Assembly: GCF_000015725.1 (NCBI RefSeq)
Contig: NC_008825.1
Coordinates: 3,782,001 to 3,846,000, forward strand
Direction of reading: 5' to 3'
Origin: Methylibium petroleiphilum PM1
GTDB lineage: Bacteria > Pseudomonadota > Gammaproteobacteria > Burkholderiales > Burkholderiaceae_C
DNA length: 64,000 nucleotides
In this document: one piece after another, positions 42,710 through 53,418 of the stretch
Layout of the letters: every line of letters begins with the position of its first letter
Position numbering within the stretch: the first letter of the stretch is position 1
Translations under genes and position numbers: made by a program
The notes under the pieces: generated by a model
What the model saw: the letters and a program-made list of their open reading frames with translations, nothing else
Database searches by the model: none
What the model was told of the DNA's origin: nothing

Positions 42710-44398
42710 ATGGCCGCTCCGTTGCCGGCCCGCGCCGCCGCTTCGCCCACCGCGGGCGCACCGCCGTGGCTGGCGCTGGCCGACATGCGCGCCGAGCTCG
42801 GGCCCTACCTGCGCACGCTGTGGCGCGCCGCGCCGGCGCTGGCCGAGGCCGACGCGGCGCGGCCCTGGCTGTCGGCCCGCGGCGTGCACCTGCCGCCCAC
42901 GGTGGCGCTGGCCGCGCACGAGGCCGACGACGGCGCGGCGCGCTACTGGTACCGCGCCGCGGCCACCCACGCCGCCGCGCACCGCGCCTACGGCAGCCAG
43001 CCGCTGGCGCGCGGCCACAGCGGACCGGTGGTGCGCGCGCTGGTCGGGCTGCTGGAAGACGCGCGCGTGGAGCACCTGGCCTGCCGCGAGCTGCCCGGGC
43101 TGCGCCGGCTGTGGCTGCGCTTTCACACCGCGAGCCCGGCGCTGGGCGACGGCTTCGAGGCGCTGATGCAGCGGCTGGCGCGCAGCCTGCTCGACGCCGG
43201 CTACGGCGACCCGCATCCCTGGGTGGCGAAGGGCCGGCGGCTGTTCTTCCTGGACGACCACGGCCAGGTGCTCGCGGTGCCGCACACCGCGGCGCTGCGC
43301 ACGCTGGCCGCGCGGCTGGGCCACGACATCGGCCAGATGCGCGCCGGCTTCAACGACCGCGAGTACCTGGTGCAGCCGAGCTACCGCGACGACAACGCCT
43401 GGCTGTGGCTGCCCGAGCAGGCCGCGCCGGCGGCCGAGACCCCGGTGCCGCAACCTCAGGCGGCCGGCGCGAACGACACACCGCCACAGCCCGCGCAGGC
43501 GCCACCCGAGGCCGTCCGCTACCGCTACCCCGAGTGGGACCGGCTGATCGCGCGCCAGCGGCCCGCGTGGTGCACGGTGCTGGAGACGCGGCCGCTCGCG
43601 CTGCCGCGATCGGGGCGCGCGGCGGTGGCCGCCCGCACCGCACGGCGCAAGCCGCTGCGCGTGCCGGTGACGCCGGCGTTCGCGCGCGGCGCGCAGCTGG
43701 ACGGCGACGAGTTCGACCTCGACGCGCTGGCGCAGGCCGCCACCGCCGGCCGCGCCGGCCTGGCGCCCGATGCGCGCGTGCACCGCCGCCGCGCGCGGCA
43801 GGCCGAGCCGCGCGCGAGCCTGTGGCTGATCGATGCGTCGGCCTCCAGCGCGGGGCCGGCGCGCGGACACGATGGCGCGACCAGCCTGCTGCAGGCGGCG
43901 CGCCAGGCGGCCTGGCTGGCGGCCCGCAGCGCGCAGGGGCCGCGCCACGCCTGCGCGATCCACGGCTTCTGCTCCGAGGGCCGCGAGGCGGTGCACTACC
44001 GGCGGCTGAAGGACTTCGGCGACGCGCTGGATGCGGACGCGGCGGCGCGCCTGGACGGGCTGGCCGCCGGCCTGTCGACCCGGCTGGGCGCGGCGCTGCG
44101 CCACGCCACGGCGCTGCTGGGCCGGCAACGCGCCGCGCGGCGCACGCTGGTGCTGGTGAGCGACGGCGAGCCGCACGACATCGACACGCACGACCCGCGC
44201 TACCTGGTGGAGGACGCGCGCCGCGCGGTGCAGGCCGCGGCGCGGCGCGGCATCACGGTGCGCTGCGTGGGGCTGGACCCGGCGGCGGCGCCGGCGCTGC
44301 GGCGCATCTTCGGTGCCGGCGGCTACTGCGTGCCGGCCCGGGCCGACGCGCTGCCGTCACTGCTGGCGCGCGCGGCGCTGTCGAGCCCCGGACGCTGA
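42710..44398 (+). CDS. VWA-domain partner of MoxR (CbbO/NorD-like)
   Basis: 562 residues. The C-terminal VWA domain has a complete MIDAS DxSxS (Asp375 in LIDASASS) and LVLVSDGEPHDIDTHDP, the NorD/CbbO pattern that includes a DxxDxHDPRYL-like string. The N-terminal 300 residues are Ala/Arg-rich and helical (HAAAHRAYG...VRALVGLLEDARVEHLAC), also as in NorD. Together with the ATPase it should act on a client enzyme; by position the client could be AmiE, which is not a known MoxR client. Confidence 0.88.
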   Translation: MAAPLPARAAASPTAGAPPWLALADMRAELGPYLRTLWRAAPALAEADAARPWLSARGVHLPPTVALAAHEADDGAARYWYRAAATHAAAHRAYGSQPLARGHSGPVVRALVGLLEDARVEHLACRELPGLRRLWLRFHTASPALGDGFEALMQRLARSLLDAGYGDPHPWVAKGRRLFFLDDHGQVLAVPHTAALRTLAARLGHDIGQMRAGFNDREYLVQPSYRDDNAWLWLPEQAAPAAETPVPQPQAAGANDTPPQPAQAPPEAVRYRYPEWDRLIARQRPAWCTVLETRPLALPRSGRAAVAARTARRKPLRVPVTPAFARGAQLDGDEFDLDALAQAATAGRAGLAPDARVHRRRARQAEPRASLWLIDASASSAGPARGHDGATSLLQAARQAAWLAARSAQGPRHACAIHGFCSEGREAVHYRRLKDFGDALDADAAARLDGLAAGLSTRLGAALRHATALLGRQRAARRTLVLVSDGEPHDIDTHDPRYLVEDARRAVQAAARRGITVRCVGLDPAAAPALRRIFGAGGYCVPARADALPSLLARAALSSPGR

Positions 44399-44505
44399 AC
44401 GCCCCGCGGGGGCGACGGGGCTTGGTCCGGCGGGCTGCCGCGGCCGGCACGCTGCGGCATCATCGTGGCCCCCGCCCTTTCCGGCCCCCGACACAGGACC
44501 TCCCC

Positions 44506-45048
44506 ATGAGCTTCACCACCGAACAACAGCCCGGCGTCTGCGAGCAGGCCCCGGCCGCGACGAAGGGCTTCACGCTGAACCACAGCATGCTGCGCGTGAA
44601 GGATCCGAAGGTTTCGCTGGACTTCTACACGCGCGTGCTCGGCATGCGCCTGCTGCGCAAGCTGGACTTTCCGGAGATGAGCTTCTCGCTCTACTTCCTG
44701 GCGCAGGCCGAGGAAGCCGCCATGGCGCCGCAGGACGTGGGCGAGCGCACCGCGTGGACCTTCGCGCAGCGCGGCATCCTGGAGCTCACGCACAACTGGG
44801 GCACCGAGAACGACACCGAGTTCAAGTACCACGACGGCAATGCCAAGCCGCAGGGCTTCGGCCACATCTGCATCTCGGTGCCCGACCTCGACGCCGCGGT
44901 GCGCTGGTTCGACGAGAACGGCGTGACCTACGTGAAGCGTCCCGAGCAGGGCAAGATGAAGGACGTGGCCTTCATCAAGGACGCCGACGGCTACTGGATC
45001 GAGATCGTCGAGCCGGCGCGGCTGGCGAAGCTGGGACGCCCGGCTTGA
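44506..45048 (+). CDS. gloA: Lactoylglutathione lyase (glyoxalase I)
   Basis: 180-residue glyoxalase I that isomerises the methylglyoxal-glutathione adduct. Metal-ligand positions appear as His (LNHSMLRVKD), Glu (LELTHNWGTE), His (GFGHICISV) and Glu (YWIEIVEP). The length and the insert WTFAQRGILELTHN are those of the longer, zinc-type enzymes of Pseudomonas and eukaryotes. AGGA precedes the ATG. Its stop overlaps the TTG start of the next small gene. Confidence 0.93.
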   Translation: MSFTTEQQPGVCEQAPAATKGFTLNHSMLRVKDPKVSLDFYTRVLGMRLLRKLDFPEMSFSLYFLAQAEEAAMAPQDVGERTAWTFAQRGILELTHNWGTENDTEFKYHDGNAKPQGFGHICISVPDLDAAVRWFDENGVTYVKRPEQGKMKDVAFIKDADGYWIEIVEPARLAKLGRPA

Positions 45049-45392
45049 GCGACGACGCGGCGCCCGAGCACTGGGCCGCCGACGCCGGCGAGCGCGACGT
45101 GGCCCGGCTGGACATCCCGCCGCACGCGAGCCGCGAGCGCGGCTTCGAGATCTACTGCAGCCTGGCCGTGAAGGCGCAGGGCGGCGGCGAGGCTTGGCAC
45201 GAGCTGCGGGTGCTGGTGGACGGCGCGCTGGCGTGGTCGCGTCGCGTGAGCACGCAGCCGGTCGGCCGCGATTCGCTCGACGTGCGGCTGCGCCGCCAGG
45301 TCCCGGCCGGACAGCCTCTGCGACTGACCGCGGTGGCGCAGACGCAGCGCGCCACGCGGCTGGGGCTGGTGATCACCGCCGACGAGGAATGA
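45045..45392 (+). CDS. Hypothetical protein overlapping gloA
   Basis: 115 residues if translated from a TTG that overlaps the gloA stop (TTGA). No ATG exists in the frame before the stop. The core (RGFEIYCSLAVKAQGGGEAWHELRVLVDGALAWSRRVSTQ...DSLDVRLRRQVPAGQPLRLTAVAQTQ) looks like an all-beta domain. Its stop overlaps a possible ATG of the dehalogenase gene (45389). Head-to-tail overlaps on both sides suggest a real, coupled gene, but no family is recognised. Confidence 0.55.
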   Translation: MSDDAAPEHWAADAGERDVARLDIPPHASRERGFEIYCSLAVKAQGGGEAWHELRVLVDGALAWSRRVSTQPVGRDSLDVRLRRQVPAGQPLRLTAVAQTQRATRLGLVITADEE

Positions 45393-45427
45393 CGGGCGCG
45401 TCAACGACGGACAACGGGGTGACGACG

Positions 45428-46333
45428 ATGGGCAGCAGCTGGTTCGAAGGCTTCGAGAGCCGCACGTTCGACATCGACGGCGTGCCGCTGTTCGCCCGCT
45501 ACGGCGGCCAGCCCGACGGGCCGCCGCTGCTGCTGCTGCACGGCTACCCGCAGACGCACGCGATCTGGCATCGCGTGGCGCAGCGGCTGGCTGATCGCTA
45601 CCGGCTGGTGATGCCCGACCTGCGCGGCTACGGCCGTTCGGCCAAGCCGCCCGGCGCGCACGACCACGCCAACTACAGCAAGCGCGCGATGGCGGCCGAC
45701 GTGCTGGGCGTGATGCGCGCGCTGGGCCACGAGCGCTTCTTCGTGGCCGGCCACGACCGCGGCGGGCGCGTGGCGCACCGGCTGGCGCTGGACCATCCGC
45801 AGGCGGTGCGCAAGCTGTGCGTGCTGGACATCGTGCCCACGCTGACGATGTACGAGCGCACCGACATGGCCTTCGCGCAGGCCTACTACCACTGGTTCTA
45901 CCTGATCCAGCCGGCGCCGCTGCCCGAGAAGCAGATCGGCGCCGACCCGGGCTGGTACCTGCGGCACACGCTGGGCGGCTGGGGCAGCAAAGGGATTTCC
46001 TTCATCGAACCGGAGGCGCTGGCCGACTACGACCACGGCTTCTGCACGCCCGAGGGCGTGCACGGCGCCTGCGAGGACTACCGCGCCGCGGCCGGCATCG
46101 ACCTCGAGCACGACCGCGCCAGCCGCAAGGCCGGGCAGCGCGTGGCCTGCGACCTGCACGTGCTGTGGGGCGCGCGCGGCGTGGTGGCGAAGCAGTTCCA
46201 GCCGATCGCCGACTGGCAGGCCGCCTGCAGCGGCGCGGTGAGCGGCTACGCGGTGCCGGCCGGGCACTTCATTCCCGAGGAGCTGCCGGCGCTGACAGCG
46301 ACGGAGCTGCAGAACTTCTTCGGCGGCGGCTGA
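45428..46333 (+). CDS. Fluoroacetate/haloacetate dehalogenase-like alpha/beta hydrolase
   Basis: 301-residue hydrolase with every hallmark of fluoroacetate dehalogenases. Counting from this ATG: nucleophile Asp110, carboxylate-binding Arg111 and Arg114 (GHDRGGR), Asp134, fluoride-pocket His155 and Trp156 (YYHWFYLIQPAPLPEK), Tyr218, and catalytic His280 (PAGHFIPEE). These positions agree almost exactly with the structurally studied Rhodopseudomonas enzyme as I recall it. The reaction would be haloacetate to glycolate plus halide. An alternative in-frame ATG at 45389 overlaps the preceding stop and would add 13 residues; the numbering favours 45428. No signal peptide is seen. Confidence 0.88.
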   Translation: MGSSWFEGFESRTFDIDGVPLFARYGGQPDGPPLLLLHGYPQTHAIWHRVAQRLADRYRLVMPDLRGYGRSAKPPGAHDHANYSKRAMAADVLGVMRALGHERFFVAGHDRGGRVAHRLALDHPQAVRKLCVLDIVPTLTMYERTDMAFAQAYYHWFYLIQPAPLPEKQIGADPGWYLRHTLGGWGSKGISFIEPEALADYDHGFCTPEGVHGACEDYRAAAGIDLEHDRASRKAGQRVACDLHVLWGARGVVAKQFQPIADWQAACSGAVSGYAVPAGHFIPEELPALTATELQNFFGGG

Positions 46334-46411
46334 GGAGGTCGGGAGGCCCTGATGGCCCCTGACACCCGGCCCGGCTAGCATCCGCCGGTCGTCGCGATCC
46401 GAGGAACCGTC

Positions 46412-48076
46412 ATGCCCGCCTGGCTGTTGCGTCTGAACGAACACTTCCCGATCCGCTACTTCGTCTGGCTGGCCTGTGCGGTCGGCGCGTTGCTGAGCGC
46501 GCTGGTGTGGGTGGTGACCGGCAGCGGCGGCCTGGTGCTGCTGGTGTTCTTGGCGCTCGTGGGCACCGGCGTGCACGACGTGCGGCAGTCGCGCCACTCG
46601 GTGCTGCGCAACTACCCGGTGATCGGCCACCTGCGCTTCTTCTTCGAGTTCATCCGGCCGGAGATGCGGCAGTACTTCATCGAGGGCGACAACGAGGCGG
46701 CGCCGTTCTCGCGCCAGCAGCGCTCGCTGGTCTACCAGCGCGCCAAGGGCGAGCCCGACAAGCGGCCGTTCGGCACGCAGCACGACGTGGGCGCCGAGGG
46801 CTACGAGTGGATCAACCACTCGATCGCGCCCACCACGCTCGCGAGCCATGACTTCCGCATCACGGTGGGCGGCGAGCGGGCGCAGCCGTACAGCGCGTCG
46901 ATCTTCAACATCTCGGCGATGAGCTTCGGTGCGCTGAGCGCCAACGCCATCCTCGCGCTCAACGCCGGCGCCAAGCGCGGCGGCTTCGCGCACGACACCG
47001 GCGAGGGCTCGATCAGCCGCTACCACCGCGAGCACGGCGGCGACCTGATCTGGGAGATCGGCTCGGGCTACTTCGGCTGCCGCCACGACGACGGCTCGTT
47101 CAGCGAGGAGCGCTTCGCCGAGACGGCGCGCGACCCGCAGGTGAAGATGATCGAGCTCAAGCTGAGCCAGGGTGCCAAGCCCGGCCACGGCGGCGTGCTG
47201 CCGGGCCCGAAGGTGACGCCGGAGATCGCTGCGGCGCGCGGCGTGGCGGTGGGCGTGGATTGCGTGTCGCCGTCGCGCCATGCCGCCTTCGACTCGCCGG
47301 TGGGCATGCTGCAGTTCATCGAGAAGCTGCGCACGCTGTCGGGCGGCAAGCCGGTGGGCTTCAAGCTGTGCATCGGCCACCCGTGGGAGTGGTTCGCGAT
47401 CGCCAAGGCGATGCGAGAGACGAATCTGCTGCCGGACTTCATCGTGGTCGACGGCGCCGAGGGCGGCACCGGCGCGGCGCCGCTGGAGTTCACCGACCAC
47501 GTGGGCGCGCCGCTGCAGGAAGGGTTGATGCTGGTGCACAACACGCTGACCGGCATCGGGCTGCGCGATCGCATCCAGCTCGGCTGCGCCGGCAAGGTGG
47601 TGAGCGCCTTCGACATCGCGCGGCTGATGGCGCTGGGCGCCGACTGGTGCAACGCGGGGCGCGGCTTCATGTTCGCGCTGGGCTGCATCCAGGCGCAGGC
47701 CTGCCACACCGGCCACTGCCCGACCGGCGTGACCACGCAGGACCCGATGCGCCAGAAGGCGCTGGTGGTGCCGACCAAGGCCGACCGCGTGTTCATGTTC
47801 CACCAGGAGACGCTGCGCGCGCTGAAGGAGCTGGTGCAGGCCGCCGGGCTGCAGCACCCGCGCGAGATCACCGCCGCGCACATCGTGCGGCGCGTGGCCG
47901 ACCACGAGGTGAAGCTGCTGGCGACGCTGCTGCCGTTCGTGAAGCCGGGCGCGCTGCTGGCCGCCGAGCGCGGCGAGATCGACTGGCCGCACCAGGTGTT
48001 CCGGCTCTACTGGCCGCGCGCGAGTGCGCATTCCTTCTTGCACCAGCCCGATCCGCTGGCGACAGCGGCCGCCTGA
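46412..48076 (+). CDS. Membrane-anchored FMN-binding glutamate synthase-domain protein
   Basis: 554 residues. Two TM helices near the N-terminus (FVWLACAVGALLSALVWVV and GGLVLLVFLALVGTGV) precede a GltB-type FMN barrel: FNISAMSFGALSANAI, GAKPGHGGVLPGPKV, DGAEGGTGAAPLEF. An Fe-S motif Cys-x5-Cys-x4-Cys lies in CIQAQACHTGHCPTGV. The glutaminase and central domains of real GltB are absent, so it is not a full glutamate synthase. Stand-alone proteins of this kind may be amine or amino-acid oxidoreductases. GAGGA lies 6 bases before the ATG. Confidence 0.92.
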   Translation: MPAWLLRLNEHFPIRYFVWLACAVGALLSALVWVVTGSGGLVLLVFLALVGTGVHDVRQSRHSVLRNYPVIGHLRFFFEFIRPEMRQYFIEGDNEAAPFSRQQRSLVYQRAKGEPDKRPFGTQHDVGAEGYEWINHSIAPTTLASHDFRITVGGERAQPYSASIFNISAMSFGALSANAILALNAGAKRGGFAHDTGEGSISRYHREHGGDLIWEIGSGYFGCRHDDGSFSEERFAETARDPQVKMIELKLSQGAKPGHGGVLPGPKVTPEIAAARGVAVGVDCVSPSRHAAFDSPVGMLQFIEKLRTLSGGKPVGFKLCIGHPWEWFAIAKAMRETNLLPDFIVVDGAEGGTGAAPLEFTDHVGAPLQEGLMLVHNTLTGIGLRDRIQLGCAGKVVSAFDIARLMALGADWCNAGRGFMFALGCIQAQACHTGHCPTGVTTQDPMRQKALVVPTKADRVFMFHQETLRALKELVQAAGLQHPREITAAHIVRRVADHEVKLLATLLPFVKPGALLAAERGEIDWPHQVFRLYWPRASAHSFLHQPDPLATAAA

Positions 48077-48143
48077 GCGACTAAGCTCCCGGCAGGCGGC
48101 CCCCCGAGCGCCCCAGAAAGCCCGTTCCCAGGAGACGACAAGC

Positions 48144-48875
48144 GTGCTGAAGGTCTATCTCGTCGAAGACGATCCGCTGGTGGCCCAGCACGTGCTGGAC
48201 ACGCTGAACGAAGCGCCGGGCATCCGCTGCGTCGGCCACGCCAACCGGCTTGGCATCGCCCGCATCGACCTGCCGCAGTGCCGCCCCGACGTGCTGCTGT
48301 CCGACCTGGGCCTGCCCGACGGCGACGGCACCGAGCTGATCGGCGAGCTGAGCCATGCGCCGGCGATCGACGGCGTGTGGCACCCGCACATCCTGGTGTT
48401 CTCGGTGTTCGGCGACGAGGCGCGCGTGATCCAGGCCATCGAGGCCGGTGCCGACGGATACTTCCTGAAGGGCTGCACCTCGGAGGAGCTGGTGCGCGCC
48501 GTCGAGCAGGCCGCGCGCGGCGAGTCGCCCATCTCTCCGGCGATCGCGCGCCACCTGCTCAAGCGCTTCCGCGAGGACGGCTTCAGCGAAACGAGTTTCC
48601 GCGACTCGGGCTTCTCGGAGTTCGGCGGTGGAGGAGGCGACACCGGCATGATGGACCTCGACGAGCCCTCGCGCCGCGACCACGAGGTCAGCGCCCGCGA
48701 GCACGAGGTGCTGCGGCTCGTGGCCCAGGGCTACGTCAGCGAAGAAATCGCCGAGCGCCTGCTGACCACGCCGAGCGCCGTGGCCACCGCGGTGCGCAAC
48801 GTCTACCGCAAGCTGCAGTTGGGGCAGCGCGCCCGCGCCACCGTGCAGGCGCAGTCGCGTCCCGGCTGGGCGTGA
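48144..48875 (+). CDS. Response regulator with LuxR-type HTH
   Basis: 243 residues. Receiver domain: VEDD at 7-10, phosphoacceptor Asp54 in LLSDLGLP, FSVFGD and the conserved Lys in YFLKGCTSEEL. A Gly/Ser-rich linker (residues about 145-170) leads to the HTH SAREHEVLRLVAQGYVSEEIAERL. The GTG start is supported by AGGAG 9 bases upstream. The next gene, its kinase, starts on the last base pair triplet (GTGA overlap). Confidence 0.92.
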   Translation: MLKVYLVEDDPLVAQHVLDTLNEAPGIRCVGHANRLGIARIDLPQCRPDVLLSDLGLPDGDGTELIGELSHAPAIDGVWHPHILVFSVFGDEARVIQAIEAGADGYFLKGCTSEELVRAVEQAARGESPISPAIARHLLKRFREDGFSETSFRDSGFSEFGGGGGDTGMMDLDEPSRRDHEVSAREHEVLRLVAQGYVSEEIAERLLTTPSAVATAVRNVYRKLQLGQRARATVQAQSRPGWA

Positions 48876-50401
48876 AGCCGGCCCGCCCCGCGACGGGGCC
48901 GGCACCCGCGGCGCCGTGCGCTGGCGGGGCCTGCTGGCGGGGCGTGCTGGTGCTGCTTGCGATCGGCCTGTCGGGCGGCGACTGCCATGCCGCGCCGCTG
49001 GTCGCCGTGGACACGAGCGGCCTGCGCAGCCCCTGGATCGCCGGCGCGGCCGGCGCACTGGGCGTGCTGGCGCTGCTGCTGTCCGGCCGCGCGCGGCGCT
49101 CGGGCTATGGCTGGTTCGGTGCCGCGAGCCTCCTGTGGGCCGTGCGCGAGGCCACGCTGCCCGGCGGCCCGGGCCCCGACGCGAGACCCTGGACGGTGGT
49201 GCTGCACCAGGCGGGCTTCGCGTGGATCGCGGTGCTGGGCGCGCTGTACGCGATGAACGTGGTGGGCCGCGACACGCTGCGCACCCGCCTCGTGCTGGGC
49301 GGTTGGGCCGCCGTGGCGCTGGCCCTGGCGGCCGGCGCGGTGCTGCTGCCGGCGCCGACGCTCGGCATGCTGCTGCGGGCCGGCACGCTGGCGATGGCGA
49401 TGGGCGTGCTGTGGGTGCTGGCGTCCGCGGCACGGCAGCAGCGCAGCGCGCCCGCGCTGCTGCTGACCGTGACCGCCCTGATCGGCCTGGCGATCGGCCT
49501 GCGCGACCTGTGGGTGTTCGGCCAGCCGGAGCCCGGCGATGCGGTGGCCTGGAGCCGCTACACGGTGCTGCTGCTGATCGCGGTGGCGGCCTGGCTGCTG
49601 GTGGACGAGTTCACGCGCTCGAGCGCCGAGCTGCGCGCGCTGAACCGCGACCTGCTGGACCGCGTGGCGCAGAAGGAGCGCGACCTGCAGATGGCGTTCG
49701 AGGGCACGCGGCTGCGCGATCAGCGGCAGGCGGTGCTGGCCGAGCGCGACCGCATCCTGCGCGAGATGCACGACGGCCTGGGCGGCCGGCTGGTGGCGGC
49801 GATGGCGCTGACCTCGCAGGTGGAGCGTCAGTCGCTGCCGCCGCCGGGCGGCGAGCCGCGCAGCGTGGACGAGCCGCTGCGCGACCTGAAGCTCACGCTC
49901 GACGACTGCCTGGTCGAGCTGCGGCTCGCGCTCGACTCGCTGGAGACCGACCAGCGTCCGCTGATCGAGGCGCTGGCCGAGCTGCGCTTCCGCGTCGAGC
50001 CTTCGCTGCGGGCGGCCGGCGTGCGGCTGGTCTGGCAGCTGGACGAAGCGGCGAGTGAGGTGGAGCTGCCGGCGGCGGAGACGCTGCATGTGCTGCGCAT
50101 CGTGCGCGAGGCGCTGACCAACGTGATCAAGCACGCCCACGCCACCGTGGTGTGGCTGCGCCTCGAGGCGCGCGGCACGCAGCGGCTGGCGCTGACGGTG
50201 GTGGACAACGGCCTGCAGCAGCGCATGAGCGAGGCGCAGGTCGACATGCCGCTGTTCGTGCCGCCGTCCATCGTGCACGGGGGTCGTGGCCTGGCCAACA
50301 TGCAGCGCCGCGCGGCGGCCTTGTCGGCCCGCCTCGACAGCGGCCCGCACCCGGAAGGCTGGGCGGTGACGCTGGAGTTGCCGCTGCCGGCGGCGGGCTG
50401 A
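48872..50401 (+). CDS. Sensor histidine kinase (HisKA_3, NarL-type partner)
   Basis: 509 residues from a GTG that overlaps the regulator stop (GTGA). The N-terminal 240 residues are hydrophobic with about seven TM helices and no clear extracellular domain. A coiled coil (LRALNRDLLDRVAQKERDLQMAFEGTRLRDQRQ) leads to the HisKA_3 box ERDRILREMHDGLGGRL with the phosphorylated His. HATPase_c has REALTNVIKHAHA and GGRGLANMQRRA. The signal is unknown; a 7-TM sensor of this type may respond to a small molecule or to membrane state. Confidence 0.9.
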   Translation: MKPARPATGPAPAAPCAGGACWRGVLVLLAIGLSGGDCHAAPLVAVDTSGLRSPWIAGAAGALGVLALLLSGRARRSGYGWFGAASLLWAVREATLPGGPGPDARPWTVVLHQAGFAWIAVLGALYAMNVVGRDTLRTRLVLGGWAAVALALAAGAVLLPAPTLGMLLRAGTLAMAMGVLWVLASAARQQRSAPALLLTVTALIGLAIGLRDLWVFGQPEPGDAVAWSRYTVLLLIAVAAWLLVDEFTRSSAELRALNRDLLDRVAQKERDLQMAFEGTRLRDQRQAVLAERDRILREMHDGLGGRLVAAMALTSQVERQSLPPPGGEPRSVDEPLRDLKLTLDDCLVELRLALDSLETDQRPLIEALAELRFRVEPSLRAAGVRLVWQLDEAASEVELPAAETLHVLRIVREALTNVIKHAHATVVWLRLEARGTQRLALTVVDNGLQQRMSEAQVDMPLFVPPSIVHGGRGLANMQRRAAALSARLDSGPHPEGWAVTLELPLPAAG

Positions 50402-50410
50402 GGGCGGCCG

Positions 50411-51031
50411 TCAGGCCACCGGCGGCGCCGTGTCGGCGAAGCTCGGTCGCTGGCTCAGCTTGTCGAGCAGCTTGGCCAGCGACGGGTGATCGTCGCGCCA
50501 GGGGATCTGCGGGAAGCGGAACGACAGCCAGCCGAGCGCGCAGCCGACGGCGATGTCGGCCAGCGTGAAGTGGTTGCCGCCGCACCAGGGGCGGTCGCCC
50601 AGGCCCTGGCTCATCGCCTGCAGGCTGGCGTCGACCTTGGCCATCTGGCGGTCGACCCAGGCGTCGCTGCGCTGCGCCTCGCTGCGGCCGGCCCAGGTGC
50701 GTTCGAGCCGCGCCAGGATGGCTGCGTCGAGCAGGCCGTCGGCCAGCGCTTCCCAGGTGCGCACCTCGATCCGCTCGCGACCGGACGGCGGGATCAGCTT
50801 GCCCACCGGCGACAGCATGTCGAGGTACTCGACGATGACGCGCGAGTCGAACACCGCCTCGCCACCCTCCATCACGAGACAGGGCACCTTGCCGAGCGGG
50901 TTGGATTCGGAGATGGAGGTCTCTGCGCCCCACACGTCGTCGAGCACGAACTTGTACTCGAGCTTTTTCTCGGCCATCACGACACGGACCTTGCGGACGT
51001 AGGGACTGGCGAGGGAACCGATGAGTTTCAT
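50411..51031 (-). CDS. Glutathione S-transferase family protein
   Basis: 206 residues. The N-terminal thioredoxin-like half starts MKLIGSLASPYVRKVRVVMAEKKL, with a Ser in the catalytic position, then NPLGKVPCLV and the glutathione-binding DSRVIVEYLD. The C-terminal helical half contains FTLADIAVGCALGWL. This matches the YibF-like subgroup of bacterial GSTs. The substrate is unknown. It is divergent from purB. Confidence 0.92.
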   Translation of the reverse strand: MKLIGSLASPYVRKVRVVMAEKKLEYKFVLDDVWGAETSISESNPLGKVPCLVMEGGEAVFDSRVIVEYLDMLSPVGKLIPPSGRERIEVRTWEALADGLLDAAILARLERTWAGRSEAQRSDAWVDRQMAKVDASLQAMSQGLGDRPWCGGNHFTLADIAVGCALGWLSFRFPQIPWRDDHPSLAKLLDKLSQRPSFADTAPPVA

Positions 51032-51065
51032 GGGAGGTGGGGTGTGGGCTGCGAAACGATTCTAG

Positions 51066-52553
<1,488 letters not shown>

Positions 52554-52566
52554 GGGCGCACACGAC

Positions 52567-53403
52567 ATGAGCTTTCGCGCCCGCCTGCTGGCCGCCGAGC
52601 GGCTGAACGATTCGCTGCTGTGCGTGGGGCTGGACCCCGAGCCGTCCAAGTTCCCGGCGCCGTGGACCGGCGACGCCACGCGCATCTTCGACTTCTGCGC
52701 CCGCATCGTCGACGCCACCAAGGACCTGGTGATCGCGTTCAAGCCGCAGATCGCCTACTTCGCGGCGCACCGGGCCGAAGACCAGCTGGAGCGGCTGATG
52801 GCCTACCTCCGCCGCGTCGCGCCCGACGTGCCGGTGATCCTGGACGCCAAGCGCGGCGACATCGGCAGCACCGCCGAGCAGTACGCACGCGAGGCCTTCG
52901 AGCGCTACCAGGCCGACGCGGTGACGCTGTCGCCTTTCATGGGCTTCGACTCGGTCGAGCCCTACCTGCGCTGGCCCGGCAAGGGCGCGATCCTGCTGTG
53001 CCGCACCTCCAACCCCGGCGGCAGCGACCTGCAGAACCAGCGGCTGGCCGACGTGGACGGCACACCGCGGCTCTATGAGCACCTGGCGCAGCTCGCGCAG
53101 GGCCCGTGGAACACCAACGGCCAGCTCGGCCTGGTGGTGGGCGCGACCTTCCCCGAGGAGCTGGCGCGCGTGCGCGCGCTGGCGCCGACGCTGCCGCTGC
53201 TGATCCCCGGCGTCGGCGCGCAAGGCGGCGACGCGGCGGCGACGGTGAAGGCGGCCTGGCGCGGCGACAAGGCGACGACGAGCGCGCCGATCATCGTGAA
53301 CTCCTCGCGCGCGGTGCTGTACGCCGGCCGCGATGCCGAGTTCGCGAGCGCGGCACGCCAGGTGGCGCTGGCCACGCGGGCGGCGCTGAACGCGGCGCGC
53401 TGA
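52567..53403 (+). CDS. pyrF: Orotidine-5'-phosphate decarboxylase (type 2)
   Basis: 278-residue final enzyme of UMP synthesis. The catalytic Asp/Lys array appears as [17 protein letters not shown], preceded by [10 protein letters not shown] and followed by [10 protein letters not shown]. The length and motifs are those of the long PyrF group 2. It follows purB closely and converges with the molybdenum hydroxylase genes, 15 bases away. Confidence 0.96.
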   Translation: MSFRARLLAAERLNDSLLCVGLDPEPSKFPAPWTGDATRIFDFCARIVDATKDLVIAFKPQIAYFAAHRAEDQLERLMAYLRRVAPDVPVILDAKRGDIGSTAEQYAREAFERYQADAVTLSPFMGFDSVEPYLRWPGKGAILLCRTSNPGGSDLQNQRLADVDGTPRLYEHLAQLAQGPWNTNGQLGLVVGATFPEELARVRALAPTLPLLIPGVGAQGGDAAATVKAAWRGDKATTSAPIIVNSSRAVLYAGRDAEFASAARQVALATRAALNAAR

Positions 53404-53418
53404 GGAAGCAGCAGCCCC

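Noticed and set aside
45401-48043. 880-codon frame opposite the dehalogenase and glutamate-synthase-domain genes
   Set aside because: Spans two real genes on the other strand and shows no domain.
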